64,000 nucleotides of DNA from Dallia pectoralis (taxonomy: Eukaryota; Chordata; Actinopteri; Esociformes; Umbridae): NCBI GenBank assembly GCA_029465975.1, contig CM055748.1, positions 14,580,627 through 14,644,626 of the forward strand. The letters run 5' to 3'. Below are positions 46,005 to 56,879 of this stretch, piece by piece. Position numbers and translations under genes: made by a program. The stretch's first letter is position 1. The number at the start of each line of letters is the position of its first letter. The notes beneath the pieces are model-generated. The model did not search any database. It had not been told where the DNA came from and was given only the letters and a program-made list of their open reading frames with translations.

Positions 46005-48032
46005 TCAATTTTGTCCCCTCCTACTCCTCCCACAGTTTTTGCACTAGATGGACAAAAAAGGTGTCAAAATGTGCGTCCCGAACTCTATTTAGTTGGCATT
46101 GTTTTGTAGAAGGTTTCGTTATGTAGTTTACGAAATATTAACGATAATGTCGCTAATTAATCCCCATTGAAATACATTGACGGAATCTTCAAAACTAGAG
46201 TGTGAGAGCCCATTCAGCAGAAAATGTAGAGAACATTTGTAAACTGCTACTGCTGCCTGAGTTTCAACCCTTTACACACAAATGGCATATCAAAACGTTC
46301 ATCTATTTGTGCTGTCACTCAAAATGTTCAAATATAAGCTGTAACATATATATTTATTTCGTTATGTCCTTTTGTTTCCAACTTGCGCCTCCCCATAGAC
46401 ATCCATAGAAACGGTGATTTTCTCCACTCTAATTTGAAAGCGATTTTTGGTGTTTCTTTGTTCGTTTGTAAATTGTGATAGCGCCTGCATTTCCGGGGTT
46501 ACAGATACATGTTATACATCAAAATGTCCGCCTGGGTCTTATGATTCTCATGGTGTAATTGTTTAAACTGTGTGATTAAAACTCTGGTTAGTAGAGCTAA
46601 AAGTATACGACCATGCCTGATTCCTATTCATTTTGACACACACTAATTACTAGGAACATTCTGGAAGGGGCGGGGGAGGAGGCAGCGCGCTCTGATATCG
46701 ATGAGGACAGGTGTTCCTCCTGACAAAGGCATAGTTGCCTGGTTACAGACAAAGACTCTGCCTGCACCAATGAACGAATGAATGAATGGGTAAGTTCTTT
46801 CTCTGGGTCTCTGTTTACATGTTAGCATGTTAGCTAGCGTTAGCGCGCTAGCTAACGTTAGCATGTTAGCTAGCGTTAGCGCGCTAGCTAGCGTTAGCTA
46901 CTACTTTAAGTGTATGCATACATTCAGACAGCCTGCAGCAATGAATGTATAGGTAAGTTATTTAGCAATGAATGTATAGGTAAGTTATTTCTCTGGGTCT
47001 CTGTTTACACGTTAGCATGTTAGCTAGCGTTAGCGCGCAACTAGCGTTAGCATGTTAGCTAGCGTTAGCGCGCTAGCTAGCGTTAGCTACTACTGTAGTA
47101 ATGAGTAATGACTGATAGGTTTAACACATTGTATACTATGGTGCTTGCAGCAGCAGTGTGTATTCATGTGTAATGACTGATAGGTTTAACACATTGTATA
47201 CTATGGTGCTTGCAGCAGTGTGTATGTATGAGTAATGACTGATAGGTTTAACACATTGGATACTATGGTGCAGGTAGCAGCAGTGTGTGTTCATGAGTAA
47301 TGACGGATAGGTTTAACACATTTGTATACTATGGTGCATGTAGCAGTAGTGTGTATTCATGAGTAATGACTGATAGGTTTAACACATTGCATACTATGGT
47401 GCATGTAGCAGCAGTGTGTATTCATGAGTAATGACTGATAGGTTTAACACATTGTATACTATTGTCCATGCAGCAGCAATGTGTATTCATGAGTAATGAC
47501 TGATAGGTTTAACACATTGTATACTGTGGTGCTTGCAGCAGTAGTGTGTATTCATGAGTAATGACTGATAGGTTTAACACATTGTATACTATGGTGTTTG
47601 CAGCAGAACTGTGTATTCATGAGTAATGACTGATAGGTTTAACACATTGCATACTATGGTGCTTGCAGCAGAACTGTGTATTCATGAGTAATGACTGATA
47701 GGTTTAACACATTGCATACTATGGTGCATGTTGCAGCAGTGTGTATTCATTGGTAATGACTGATAGGTTTAACACATTGTATACTAGGGTGCTTGCAGCA
47801 GTAGTGTGTATTCATGAGTAATGACTGATAGGTTTAACACATTGTATACTATGGTGCTTGCAGCAGTAGTGTGTATTCATGAGTAATGACTGATAGGTTT
47901 AACACATTGCATAGTATGGCGCAGCAGCAGCAGTGTCACCTCAGTTTGGCAGTTGATATCAGTACACAGTCGACTACGGGTGGCCGCAAGCACACATCAT
48001 CACAATTTCTGCAGAAATTGTACGCTATCTAG
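46005..48032 (+). mobile_element. Non-autonomous Helitron, copy 5, head-to-tail with copy 4
   Basis: 2,028 bp, separated from copy 4 by a 20-bp TTA run. One visible difference from copy 4 near the start (gtcccctcctact against gtccccgcctact). After its CTAG end the mini-exon segment starts again. Confidence 0.78.
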
Positions 48033-48456
48033 TTATGTATTGTTTTATATGTATTTTATGTATTGTATTTTATGTATTGTAATGTATTGTATTTTTGTAT
48101 TTATGTATGTTTTGTATGTATTGTTTTGTATGTATTGTATTGTATGTCTTGTATTGTATTCTATGTATTGCATTTATGTATGTATGTATTGAATGTATTG
48201 GACTGTATATATTGTATTTCTCTTGCTCAGTTGTGCGTTCAGTAAGTGACCCCAAACTTTTAAACAGTAATTACATGTTTTGTTTCTGTATTTGCAATGT
48301 ACATGTATTTCAATTCCAGTTATTTATTGTACTTTTTCATTTTAGCCACAGTTCAGGAACATTTTCACAGCAGTGAATATATTTAATTTAAATATTAATA
48401 TTTAAATAACCAGATAAACATCACATTTTTAGCAGAATGTGTCACAGTCCACTTAC

Positions 48457-48489
48457 CGGTCTCTTTCATTTTCTTTTCAAGCTCCTCCT
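48457..48489 (-). CDS. Mini-exon, A type, 33 bp
   Basis: Encodes EEELEKKMKET. It lies just after the Helitron run, in a unit that starts at the same Helitron 3' junction as the units at 36276 and 39648 but has no Helitron of its own downstream. Confidence 0.72.
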
Positions 48490-48680
48490 CTATAAACATG
48501 CAGAAAACACATTAATATAGTCATGATGGTAACAATCACTGAAACCCTGAGCACTCTGTTAAACAGTTGACCAGGAATGTTTCAGGCAATAGTGATTAAT
48601 CAAACTAATTTGGCAAACAGACTAGAAGTTTCCACTTACTTTATATTATTATTTAGCACAGGGTGCCATTGTCCACTTAC

Positions 48681-48713
48681 CCTTCTCTTTATATTTCTGT
48701 TTAAGCTGTTGCT
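48681..48713 (-). CDS. Mini-exon, B type, 33 bp
   Basis: Encodes EQQLKQKYKEK, so it keeps Glu at position 10, unlike the Helitron-linked B exons at 33539, 36914 and 40286. Confidence 0.72.
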
Positions 48714-49240
48714 CTGTAAATATATAAAAAAAACAATAAAATAGACATCATGGTGACAATCATCATTAAAACCCAGAACTATTTGTGTGAAACAGTTTAC
48801 CAGGTAGGATCTGGACATAGGTGATCAATCCAACTAATTTGGGGAACTCAAGTTGCCAGTAATGGATATGTGGGTGGTCTGGTTCTTAAAGTAGACACTG
48901 TATATGTATTGTATTGTTTGTATTGTATGTATTGTATTGTCTGTATTGTATGTATTGTATGTATTGTATGTTTTGTATGTATTGTATGTATTATATTGTA
49001 TTTATCTTACTTAGTTGTGCGCTCAGTAAGTGACCCAATATTTTTGACAGTAATTACATTTTTTGTTTCTGTTAATGCAATATACATGTATTTCAGGTCC
49101 AGTTATTTATTGTACTTTTTCATTTTAGCCACAGTTCAGAGACATTTTCACAGCAGTGAATATATTTAATTTAAATATTATTATTTAAATAACCAGATAA
49201 ACATCACAATTTTTCGCAGAGTGTGTCACAGTCCACTTAC

Positions 49241-49270
49241 CGGTCTCTTTCATTTTCTTTTCACACTCCT
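49241..49270 (-). CDS. Mini-exon, A type shortened to 30 bp
   Basis: Encodes EECEKKMKET. It has the same one-codon loss as 32493 and 51414 but carries Cys where those have Arg. The cysteine could be disulfide-forming in an extracellular rod, but nothing here shows where the protein acts. Confidence 0.7.
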
Positions 49271-50029
49271 CTATAAACATGCAGAAAACACATTAATATA
49301 GTCATGACGGTAACAATAACTGAACCCCTGAGCACTCTGTTAAACAGTTGACCAGGAATGTTTCAGGCAATAGTGATTAATCCAACTAATTTGGGGAACT
49401 CAGGGTTTCAATTAACTCAGGGTTTCAAATGATTATTGACAGTGTGACTAGCAGACATCAGTAAAAATTTGTTTGTTTATTACTCCATGAAGAAAGTTGC
49501 CAGTTATGGATCTGTGGGTGCCTGGTTCTCAAAGTAGACACTCTGTATACGTATTGTATTGAATTCTATTTAGTGTATTGCATATAATTATGTATTGTTT
49601 TATATGTATTTTATGTATTGTTTGTATTGTATTTTATGTATTGTATTGTAATGAATTGTATTTATTGTATGTTTTGGAATTATTGTTTTGTATGTATTGT
49701 ATTGTATGTATTGTATGTCTTGTATTGTATTTTATGTATTGCATTTATTGTATGTATTGTATTGTATGTATTGGATTGTATATATTGTATTTCTCTTGCT
49801 CAGTTGTGCGCTCAGTAAGTGACCCCAAACTTTTAAACAGTAATTACATGTTTTGTTTCTGTATTTGCAATGTACATGTATTTCAATTCCAGTTATTTAT
49901 TGTACTCTTTCATTTTAGCCACAGTTCAGGGACATTTTCACAGCGGTGAATATATTTAATTTAAATATTAATATTTAAATAACCAGATAAACATCACATT
50001 TTTAGCAGAATGTGTCACAGTCCACTTAC

Positions 50030-50062
50030 CGGTCTCTTTCACTTTCTTTTCAAGCTCCTCCT
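50030..50062 (-). CDS. Mini-exon, A type, 33 bp
   Basis: Encodes EEELEKKVKET, with the conservative Met-to-Val change at core position 8. Splice sites are intact. Confidence 0.72.
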
Positions 50063-50603
50063 CTATAAACATGCATAAAACACATTAATATAGTCATGAT
50101 GGTAACAATCACTGAAACCCTGAGCACTCTGTGTAAAACAGTTGACCAGGAATGTTTCAGGCAATAGTGATTAATCCAACTAATTTGGGGAACTCAGGGT
50201 TTCAATTAACTCAGGGTTTCAAATGATTATTGACAGTGTGACTAGCAGACATCAGTCAAAATGTGTTTGTTTATTTCTCCATAAAGAAAGTGGCCAGCTA
50301 TGGATCTGTGGGTGTCTGGTTCTCAAACTAGACACTCTGTATATGTATTGTATTGCATGTATTGTATTGTCTTATATGTATTGTATTTATTGTATTGTAT
50401 TCTATTTAGTGTATTGTATATAATGACGTATTGTTTTATATCTATTGTATGTATTGTATTGTTTGTATTGTATTTTATGTATTGTATTGTAATGTATTGT
50501 ATTTATTGTATGTTTTGGATTTATTGTATTGTATGTATTGTATTGTATGTATTGTATTGTATGTATTGTATTTTATGTATTGCATTTATTGTATGTATTG
50601 TAT

Positions 50604-51147
50604 TGTGGTGGACTTTCAGTTCATATACATGTTTAGAAAAGTAGTTTGCTTACATAATTCGGTTGTTACAGTATTTGTTTACATTTGGGTATATATCTGT
50701 TAAACTTCATATCATTTTAGTATAATTAGTTATAAACACACAAGGTATTTGGTAAACTTTGGTAAAGGAGAAAGAACAGACATCTCCTGTGACACCCCTC
50801 CCCCATACATTCCAATGTTCCTGGGACAAAGCAAATGGTTTAGGTGTGATTAACATGGGTGTGATATTGGATCCTGCCTGGGTGGGGTTAACTGATAAGA
50901 ATGACCAGGAACATATCGATTGGTCATTGGGGGTGAACTGGGGGATGTGTCGATGTTTCTGACTAGTCTAAAGTTGGGGTATTAAAGCGGTTGAGGCCAT
51001 GGAACTGTCTCTTCCTGCCTTCGATCAGCGCTGGTCAAATGCGAGAGGGCATATTGCTGTGGGGTTGTGAAGCAATATTAATGTAAATAAACCATCTGAA
51101 AAGGTAATTCGTTCGACTCGTGTATTTCACTCATTTTCTCTACCATA
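50604..51147 (+). mobile_element. Probable solo LTR (family 3)
   Basis: A 544-bp insertion in a TGTAT microsatellite, starting TGTGGTGGAC and ending TCTACCATA, with AATAAA at about 51085-51090 near the 3' end. Array intron sequence resumes on both sides. The flanking repeat makes the exact ends and the target duplication (possibly GTAT) ambiguous, so LTR is the best guess rather than proven. Confidence 0.5.
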
Positions 51148-51413
51148 GTATGTATTGGATTGTATATATTGTATTTCTCTTGCTCAGTTGTGCGCTCAGT
51201 AAGTGACCCCAAACTTTTAAACAGTAATTACATGTTTTGTTTCTGTATTTGCAATGTACATGTATTTCAATTCCAGTTATTTATTGTACTTTTTCATTTT
51301 AGCCAGAGTTCAGGGACATTTTCACAGCAGTGAATATATTTAATTTAAATATTATTGTTTAAACAACCAGATAAACATCACAATTTTAGCAGAATGTGTC
51401 ACAGTCCACTTAC

Positions 51414-51443
51414 CAGTCTCTTTCATTTTCTTTTCACGCTCCT
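51414..51443 (-). CDS. Mini-exon, A type shortened to 30 bp
   Basis: Encodes EEREKKMKET, the same peptide as 32493, with a synonymous ACT for ACC at the Thr codon. A Harbinger element (51531-53030) lies in the adjoining upstream intron, 87 bp away. Confidence 0.7.
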
Positions 51444-51527
51444 CTATAAACATGCAGAAAACACATTAATATAGTCATGACGGTAACAATCACTGAACCC
51501 CTGAGCACTCCGTGTAAAACAGTTGAC

Positions 51528-53033
51528 CAGGGGTCCGTTTCAAGAAGGAGGTTTAACAAACTCTAATTCTAACGCTGACCTCAGAGTTGATTTACCCTAA
51601 AATGGAAAACTCTGAGTTTTTGGTTTCAGAACAGCTGAATTGAGTTGGTTCAATCAACCCAGTATAGGTTCACTCAGTGTTACGCGCGTGCACCACCGCT
51701 ATAAAAAGGCAGCATGAATGGAGCCGCGATTCTACGATTCACCATGGCAACCAGCATTACTACCGCATACGTCACCCCAAGCTTGAAATACTGATGCAGG
51801 CTTACAGCGACTATGAACATAGAAAACAAATTGCTGCTCGGGTCAACGCGTAAGTTCCAATATAGTTTTTTTTATTAGTTTTTTAATTTACACAATAATT
51901 TTAATTTATACTTTTTATTAATTCCCAGTTGGTAAATTATTCTTTTGACACTCTGTTAGAAGAAACTACACACATGCCTGAAATACACACCCATGCTCAT
52001 ATTTTATCACAAGTGTCATTACTGGTAAAAACTGGTAGAATGGTATTGACGCTATAATCTGTGTGCCATAAATGCAGCCATCGCATTAGGAAATCCTAAA
52101 ATAAATTCAAAGAATTTATACCAGTCTGATCTTGCAGCACCATGTCATTAACCGAATTATAATTAATAACTATTCACTGTAAAGGGTTTTGCATTATTCG
52201 CCTGCAATGCTGTGGACCTCTTCTTTAATGTCTCTCACTGGTATGTGTCCAGGGAACACTCCGTTTAATATAACGGCTCTGCATACAGTGGCTGTACTAA
52301 TACTGCCCTAAAACTGACGTTTGCAAAAAACGTAATGCGACAGAAATAATCTGCTCGGATAAGAGCCCACAATGGGTTACATTAGTGATATGAGGATGGA
52401 AAAGGTTATGTACATATCTGATAGACTGTAAAGATAAACTATACCGCTCAGATAGGAAGTGATCTGGAAATTAAAATACATCTAGTTGGGTTTCCTCAAT
52501 CATATTGGAAGTTATCTGGAAATTAAAATGTATCTATTCGGGTTTCCTCAATCGGATTGGAAGTTATCTGGAAATTAAAATACATCTAGTCGGGTTTCCT
52601 CAATATAATCTCCCGAAGTATGTTTAACTTCCTTTGAAGTAATACAGCTTCTTCATCTGCAGGATCGTGTAACAAAAGTCATGTTCGAGGAAAAAAAAAT
52701 TGAATCTATAACGTCACCTAACTGAGTTAATAAACAATCCTATTTTATTCATGCAGATGACAACACTGCGCTAAAATGCGCCTGATACAGACTGAATTAA
52801 TTAAAAATGAAATGAAAGACGCTGTGTCAGAGCGGGGAGACTGAGAGAAACTCCAAGTTTATTGAAGAAAAACTGCTCCCGAACAGGTTAGCTTCACAGA
52901 CTGAGTTACCGTAGTAACTGACTCTGAGGTTAAGTTACCTCCCTTCCTGAAACAGAAAACAAAGAGTTTCCCTCATCTCAGGGTAAACAAACTCAGAGTT
53001 TTCACTAAACCTCCTTTCTGAAACGGGCCCCAG
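51528..53033 (+). mobile_element. PIF/Harbinger transposon, internally deleted
   Basis: The element is 51531-53030 (1,500 bp), with inverted ends GGGTCCGTTTCA and TGAAACGGGCCC and the 3-bp target duplication CAG. The empty site is seen in neighbouring array units (gttgaccaggaatgtttcag). Near 51770-51850 the plus strand encodes EILMQAYSDYEH and IAARVNA, pieces of the Myb/SANT-like protein of Harbinger elements, in a broken frame. No transposase found. Confidence 0.78.
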
Positions 53034-53285
53034 GTATGTTTCAGCCAATAGTGATTAATCCAACTAATTTGGGGAACTCAGGGTTTCAATTAACTCAGGG
53101 TTTCAAATGATTATTTACAGTGTGACTAGCAGACATCTGTCAAAATCTGTTTGTTTATTACTCCGTAAAGAAAGTGGCCAGTTATGGATATGTGGGTGGT
53201 CTGGTTCTCAAACTAGACACTCAGTATATGTATTGTATTGTTTGTATTGTATGTATTGTATCTTTTGTATGTATTGTATGTATTG

Positions 53286-54086
53286 TATATGTAGCCGGTC
53301 GTACTGAGTGGTGTGAGGGGGGCGGTGTCCCTAGCACATAAAAGGAGGGGGGAACTAAGTTGAGGGTAAGCTGTTGCTCTCGGAGGACGAAATACCATGG
53401 CGTACAAGTCGGTATGTTGACAACGGGCATACTTATGTGTTGGCAGTGTCCGGGAAGCTGTTTTTCCGAATGACGGTCGGTCCAGGGATTTGCTATGATG
53501 TATAGCGTGGAAGCGAACTGGGAATAGCCATCGCTGCTCTCACTTTGAGGTTTATTTTCCCTTACAGTAATGGTTATTCAGTGCCGGTATGTGTTTTTTG
53601 TCTACTCCATCCGGGCCGGTGGGCGGTAACGTGGACAAAAGATATGGGGTTGTCCTAGGGGGTGGACTAGTTCATTTTTCATTTATTTGTTTGTATTTTG
53701 TTTCTGTCACCACTTCCCTAGGGGTCTTCTGTGTGGCTGCACCCGAGCATGTGACAGGCGAGTAGAGGACGGAGGCGAGAGATAGTTGTTTGGTTTCTTT
53801 GTGACGAACTGTGTGTAGTGTCTTAATTCTATTATCCATCTGCTATTGGTTACTAGTCCCTCTCAAGTGTTCAGGGTTTGTTTCTGAGTGCAGTGTTCAC
53901 AGTGTTTGAGTGCAGTACTAACATTTATCTCGCCCTGTCCCTACTCTACTGTGCGCTCTGAGGTGCTGCCTGTCTAGCCTATATTAACATGTATGTCTGT
54001 AGATTAATAAACCTTGGCACCATGGAGACCTGTGAATGTCGATCATTTGGCAGACCTGTTTGATCTTGTCGGGATTGTGACATATA
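53286..54086 (+). mobile_element. Solo LTR (family 4) with TATA target duplication
   Basis: A 793-bp insertion (53290-54082), starting TGTAGCC and ending GTGACA. Direct repeats TATA lie at 53286-53289 and 54083-54086. A TATA-like CATAAAAGG lies at 53337 and AATAAA at 54006-54011. It sits in a TGTAT microsatellite of an array intron, which continues on both sides. Confidence 0.75.
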
Positions 54087-54333
54087 TATTGTATTTCTCT
54101 TACTCAGTTGTGCGCTCAGTAAGTGACCCAAAATTTTAGACAGTAATTACATTTTTTGTTTCTGTTAATGCAATATACATGTATTTCAGTTCCAGTTATT
54201 TATTGTACTTTTTTCACTTTAGCCACAGTTCAGAGACATTTTCACAGCAGTGAATATATTTAATTTAAATATGAATATTTAAATAACCAGATAATCATCA
54301 CAATTTTAGCAGAATGTGTCACAGTCCACTTAC

Positions 54334-54360
54334 CGGTCATTTTCTTTTCAAGCTCCTCCT
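54334..54360 (-). CDS. Mini-exon, A type shortened to 27 bp
   Basis: Encodes EEELEKKMT, nine residues. Two codons are missing relative to the 33-bp type and the frame is kept. Confidence 0.7.
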
Positions 54361-54551
54361 CTATAAACATGCAGAAAACACATTAATATACTCATGACAG
54401 TAACAATCACTGAAACCCTGAGCACTCTGTTAAACAGTTGACCAGGAATGTTTCAGGCAATAGTGATTAATCCAATTAATTTGGCAAACAGACTAGAAGT
54501 TTCCACTTACTTTATATTATGATTTAGCACAGGGTGCAATTGTCCACTTAC

Positions 54552-54584
54552 CCTTCTCTTTATATTTCTGTTTAAGCTGTTGCT
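54552..54584 (-). CDS. Mini-exon, B type, 33 bp
   Basis: Encodes EQQLKQKYKEK. It is paired with the shortened A exon at 54334 and has the usual TTTACAG acceptor. Confidence 0.72.
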
Positions 54585-55262
54585 CTGTAAATATATGAAA
54601 AAACAATAAAATAGACATCATGGTGACAATCATCATTAAAACCCAGAACTATTTGTGTGAAACAGTTGACCAGGTAGGATCTGGACATAGGTGATCAATC
54701 CAGCTAATTCGGGGAACTCCGGGTTTCAATTAACTCAGGGTTTCAAATGAATTATGACAGTGTGACTAGTAGACATCAGTCAAAATCTGTTAAACTCCAT
54801 AAAGAAAGTTGCCAGTTATGGATCTGTGGGTGGTCTGGTTCTCAAAGTAGACACTCTGTATTTTATGTATTGTATTTTATGTATTGTAATGTATTGTATT
54901 TATTGTATGTTTTGGAATTATTGTTTTGTATGTATTGTATGTATTGTATTGTATGTCTTGTATTGTATTCTATGTATTGCATTTATTGTATGTATTGAAT
55001 GTATTGGATTGTATATATTGTATTTCTCTTGCTCAGTTGTGCGCTCATTAAGTGACCCCAAACTTTTAAACAGTAATTACATGTTTTGTTTCTGTATTTG
55101 CAATGTACATGTATTTCAATTCCAGTTATTTATTGTACTTTTTCATTTTAGCCACAGTTCAGGAACATTTTCACAGCAGTGAATATATTTAATTTAAATA
55201 TTAATATTTAAATAACCAGATAAACATCACAATTTTAGCAGAATGTGTCACAGTCCACTTAC

Positions 55263-55295
55263 CGGTCTCTTTCTTTTTCTTTTCAAGGTCCTCCT
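55263..55295 (-). CDS. Mini-exon, A type, 33 bp
   Basis: Encodes EEDLEKKKKET, the same peptide as 31714, although the two copies lie at opposite ends of the core array. Confidence 0.72.
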
Positions 55296-55486
55296 CTATA
55301 AACATGCAGAAAACACATTAATATAGTCATGATGGTAACAATCACTGAAACCCTGAGCACTCTGTTAAACAGTTGACCAGGAATGTTTCAGGCAATAGTG
55401 ATTAATCCAATTAATTTGGCAAACAGACTAGAAGTTTCCACATACTTTACATTATTATTTAGCACAGGGTGCCATTGTCCACTTAC

Positions 55487-55519
55487 CCTTCACTTTATAT
55501 TTCTGTTTAAGCTGTTGCT
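55487..55519 (-). CDS. Mini-exon, B type, 33 bp
   Basis: Encodes EQQLKQKYKVK, the same Val variant as the Helitron-linked pairs. Confidence 0.72.
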
Positions 55520-56116
55520 CTGTAAATATATGAAAAAACTATAAAATAGACATCATGGTGACAATCATCATTAAAAACCAGAACTATTTCTGTGAAACAG
55601 TTGACCAGGTAGGATCTAAACTTAGGTGATCAATCCAGCTAATTCGGGGAACTCCGGGTTTCAATTAACTCAGGGTTTCAAATGATTATTGATTGTGTGA
55701 CTAGTAGACATCAGTAAAAGCCTCTGTGTTTATTACTCCGTAAAGAAAGTTGCCAGTTATGGATCTGTGGGTGGTCTGGTTCTCAAACTAGACACTCCAT
55801 ATATGTATTGTATTGTTTGTATTGTATTGTATGCATTTTATATATTGTATGTATTGTACATATTGTATTGTAGTTATTGTAAATATTCTACTGTATGTAT
55901 TGTATTTTATGTATTGTATATATTGTATTTCTCTTGCTCAGTTGTGCGCTCAGTAAGTGACCTCAAACTTTTAAACAGTTATTTATTGTACTTTTTCATT
56001 TTAGCCACAGTTCAGAGACATTTTCACAGCAGTGAATATATTTAATTTAAATATTAATATTTAAATAACCAGATAAACATCACAATTTTAGCTAGAATGT
56101 GTCACAGTCCACTTAC

Positions 56117-56149
56117 CGGTCTCTTTCATTTTCTTTTCATGCTCCTCCT
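56117..56149 (-). CDS. Mini-exon, A type, 33 bp (most upstream copy seen)
   Basis: Encodes EEEHEKKMKET, with His at position 4 instead of Leu. It is the highest-coordinate copy and so the first in transcript order. No further copy was found from here to 64000. Confidence 0.7.
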
Positions 56150-56540
56150 CTATAAACATGCAGAAAACACATTAATATAGTCATGATGGTAACAATCACT
56201 GAAACCCTGAGCACTCTGTTAAACAGTTGACCAGGAATGTTTCAGGCAATAGTGATTAATCCAACTAACTTGGCAAACAGACTAGAAGTTTCCACTTACT
56301 TTATATTATTATTTATTAGGACTTTAGCACTTGCTGAAGCCTTATTTTGTTTTTTGGTGTCCATTATTAATATTATTTTTAAGTAGTTTTATTGATTTTC
56401 AATTATATTGTCTTTAAGGAGCACATATTAAGGAACTTAGGTTAGCTTGATTACCAGCACACTCCATGTGTGCCAAGGCTTCACATTTTCCAGCTACCCC
56501 ATTCCAATGCATCATCTTATTTATTGTCCAATAATAATAG

Positions 56541-56812
56541 ATAGTGACATGCCATAGTGACATGCCATAGGGACATTCCATAGGGGACATGACATAGGGG
56601 ACATGACATAGGGGACATGACATAGGGGACATTCCATAGTGACATTCCATAGTGACATGCCATAGTGACATGCCATAGGGACATTCCATAGGGACATTCC
56701 ATAGGGACATTCCATAGGGACATTCCATAGTGACATGCCATAGTTACATGACACAGGGGACATGACATAGGGGACATGACATAGGGGACATGACATAGGG
56801 GACATGACAAAG
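56541..56812 (+). repeat. 13/14-bp minisatellite
   Basis: About 20 copies of units such as AGTGACATGCCAT and AGGGGACATGACAT. Long false frames on the minus strand (MSLWHV, MECPYG) come from it. Confidence 0.92.
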
Positions 56813-56879
56813 GGTTAAGCCAGCAATGTTGTTTGGTCTCTGAAGGGCACTCTTCTTGATTCATTCCAAATAAACGAGG

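Larger units (their letters stand above)
48033..50603. other. Intron units after the Helitron run
   Basis: Introns around the mini-exons at 48457, 48681, 49241 and 50030. TGTAT microsatellites lie at about 48033-48220, 48896-49010, 49545-49790 and 50335-50603. The unit at 48033 starts at the same junction as the Helitron-linked segments but continues without a Helitron. Confidence 0.8.
3471..56149 (-). other. Host locus made of tandem hendecad mini-exons (coiled-coil protein, internal part)
   Basis: Seen: 23 complete and one decayed mini-exon on the minus strand, each preceded by TTTACAG, TTTATAG or GTACAG and followed by G|GTAAGT. All complete copies start two bases into a codon and end one base into the next (phase 1-1), so any exon can be joined to any other without a frame change, and most junctions make a GAG (Glu) codon. 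Lengths are 33, 30 or 27 bp, always a multiple of three. Each 33-bp exon encodes 11 residues rich in Glu, Lys and Gln, with a hydrophobic residue usually at positions 4 and 8; the 4-7-4-7 spacing is that of hendecad coiled coils. The surrounding intron sequence is duplicated with the exons. Not seen: first and last exons, promoter, or any domain that names the protein. Inference: an internal rod of a repeat-rich coiled-coil protein, or several neighbouring paralogues. I do not recognise the gene. Confidence 0.75.
54087..56320. other. Intron units, upstream end of the mini-exon array
   Basis: Introns around the mini-exons at 54334, 54552, 55263, 55487 and 56117. TGTAT tracts lie at about 54855-55020 and 55800-55928. 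The last recognisable array intron motif (gactagaagtttccacttac) ends near 56310. Confidence 0.75.

Noticed and set aside
32894..55182. Many plus-strand frames rich in YCIVCIVLYVL
   Set aside because: They come from TGTAT microsatellites and extend into intron sequence; the mini-exons lie on the other strand.
56414..56864. Minus-strand frames with MSLWHV/MECPYG repeats
   Set aside because: By-products of the 13/14-bp minisatellite.
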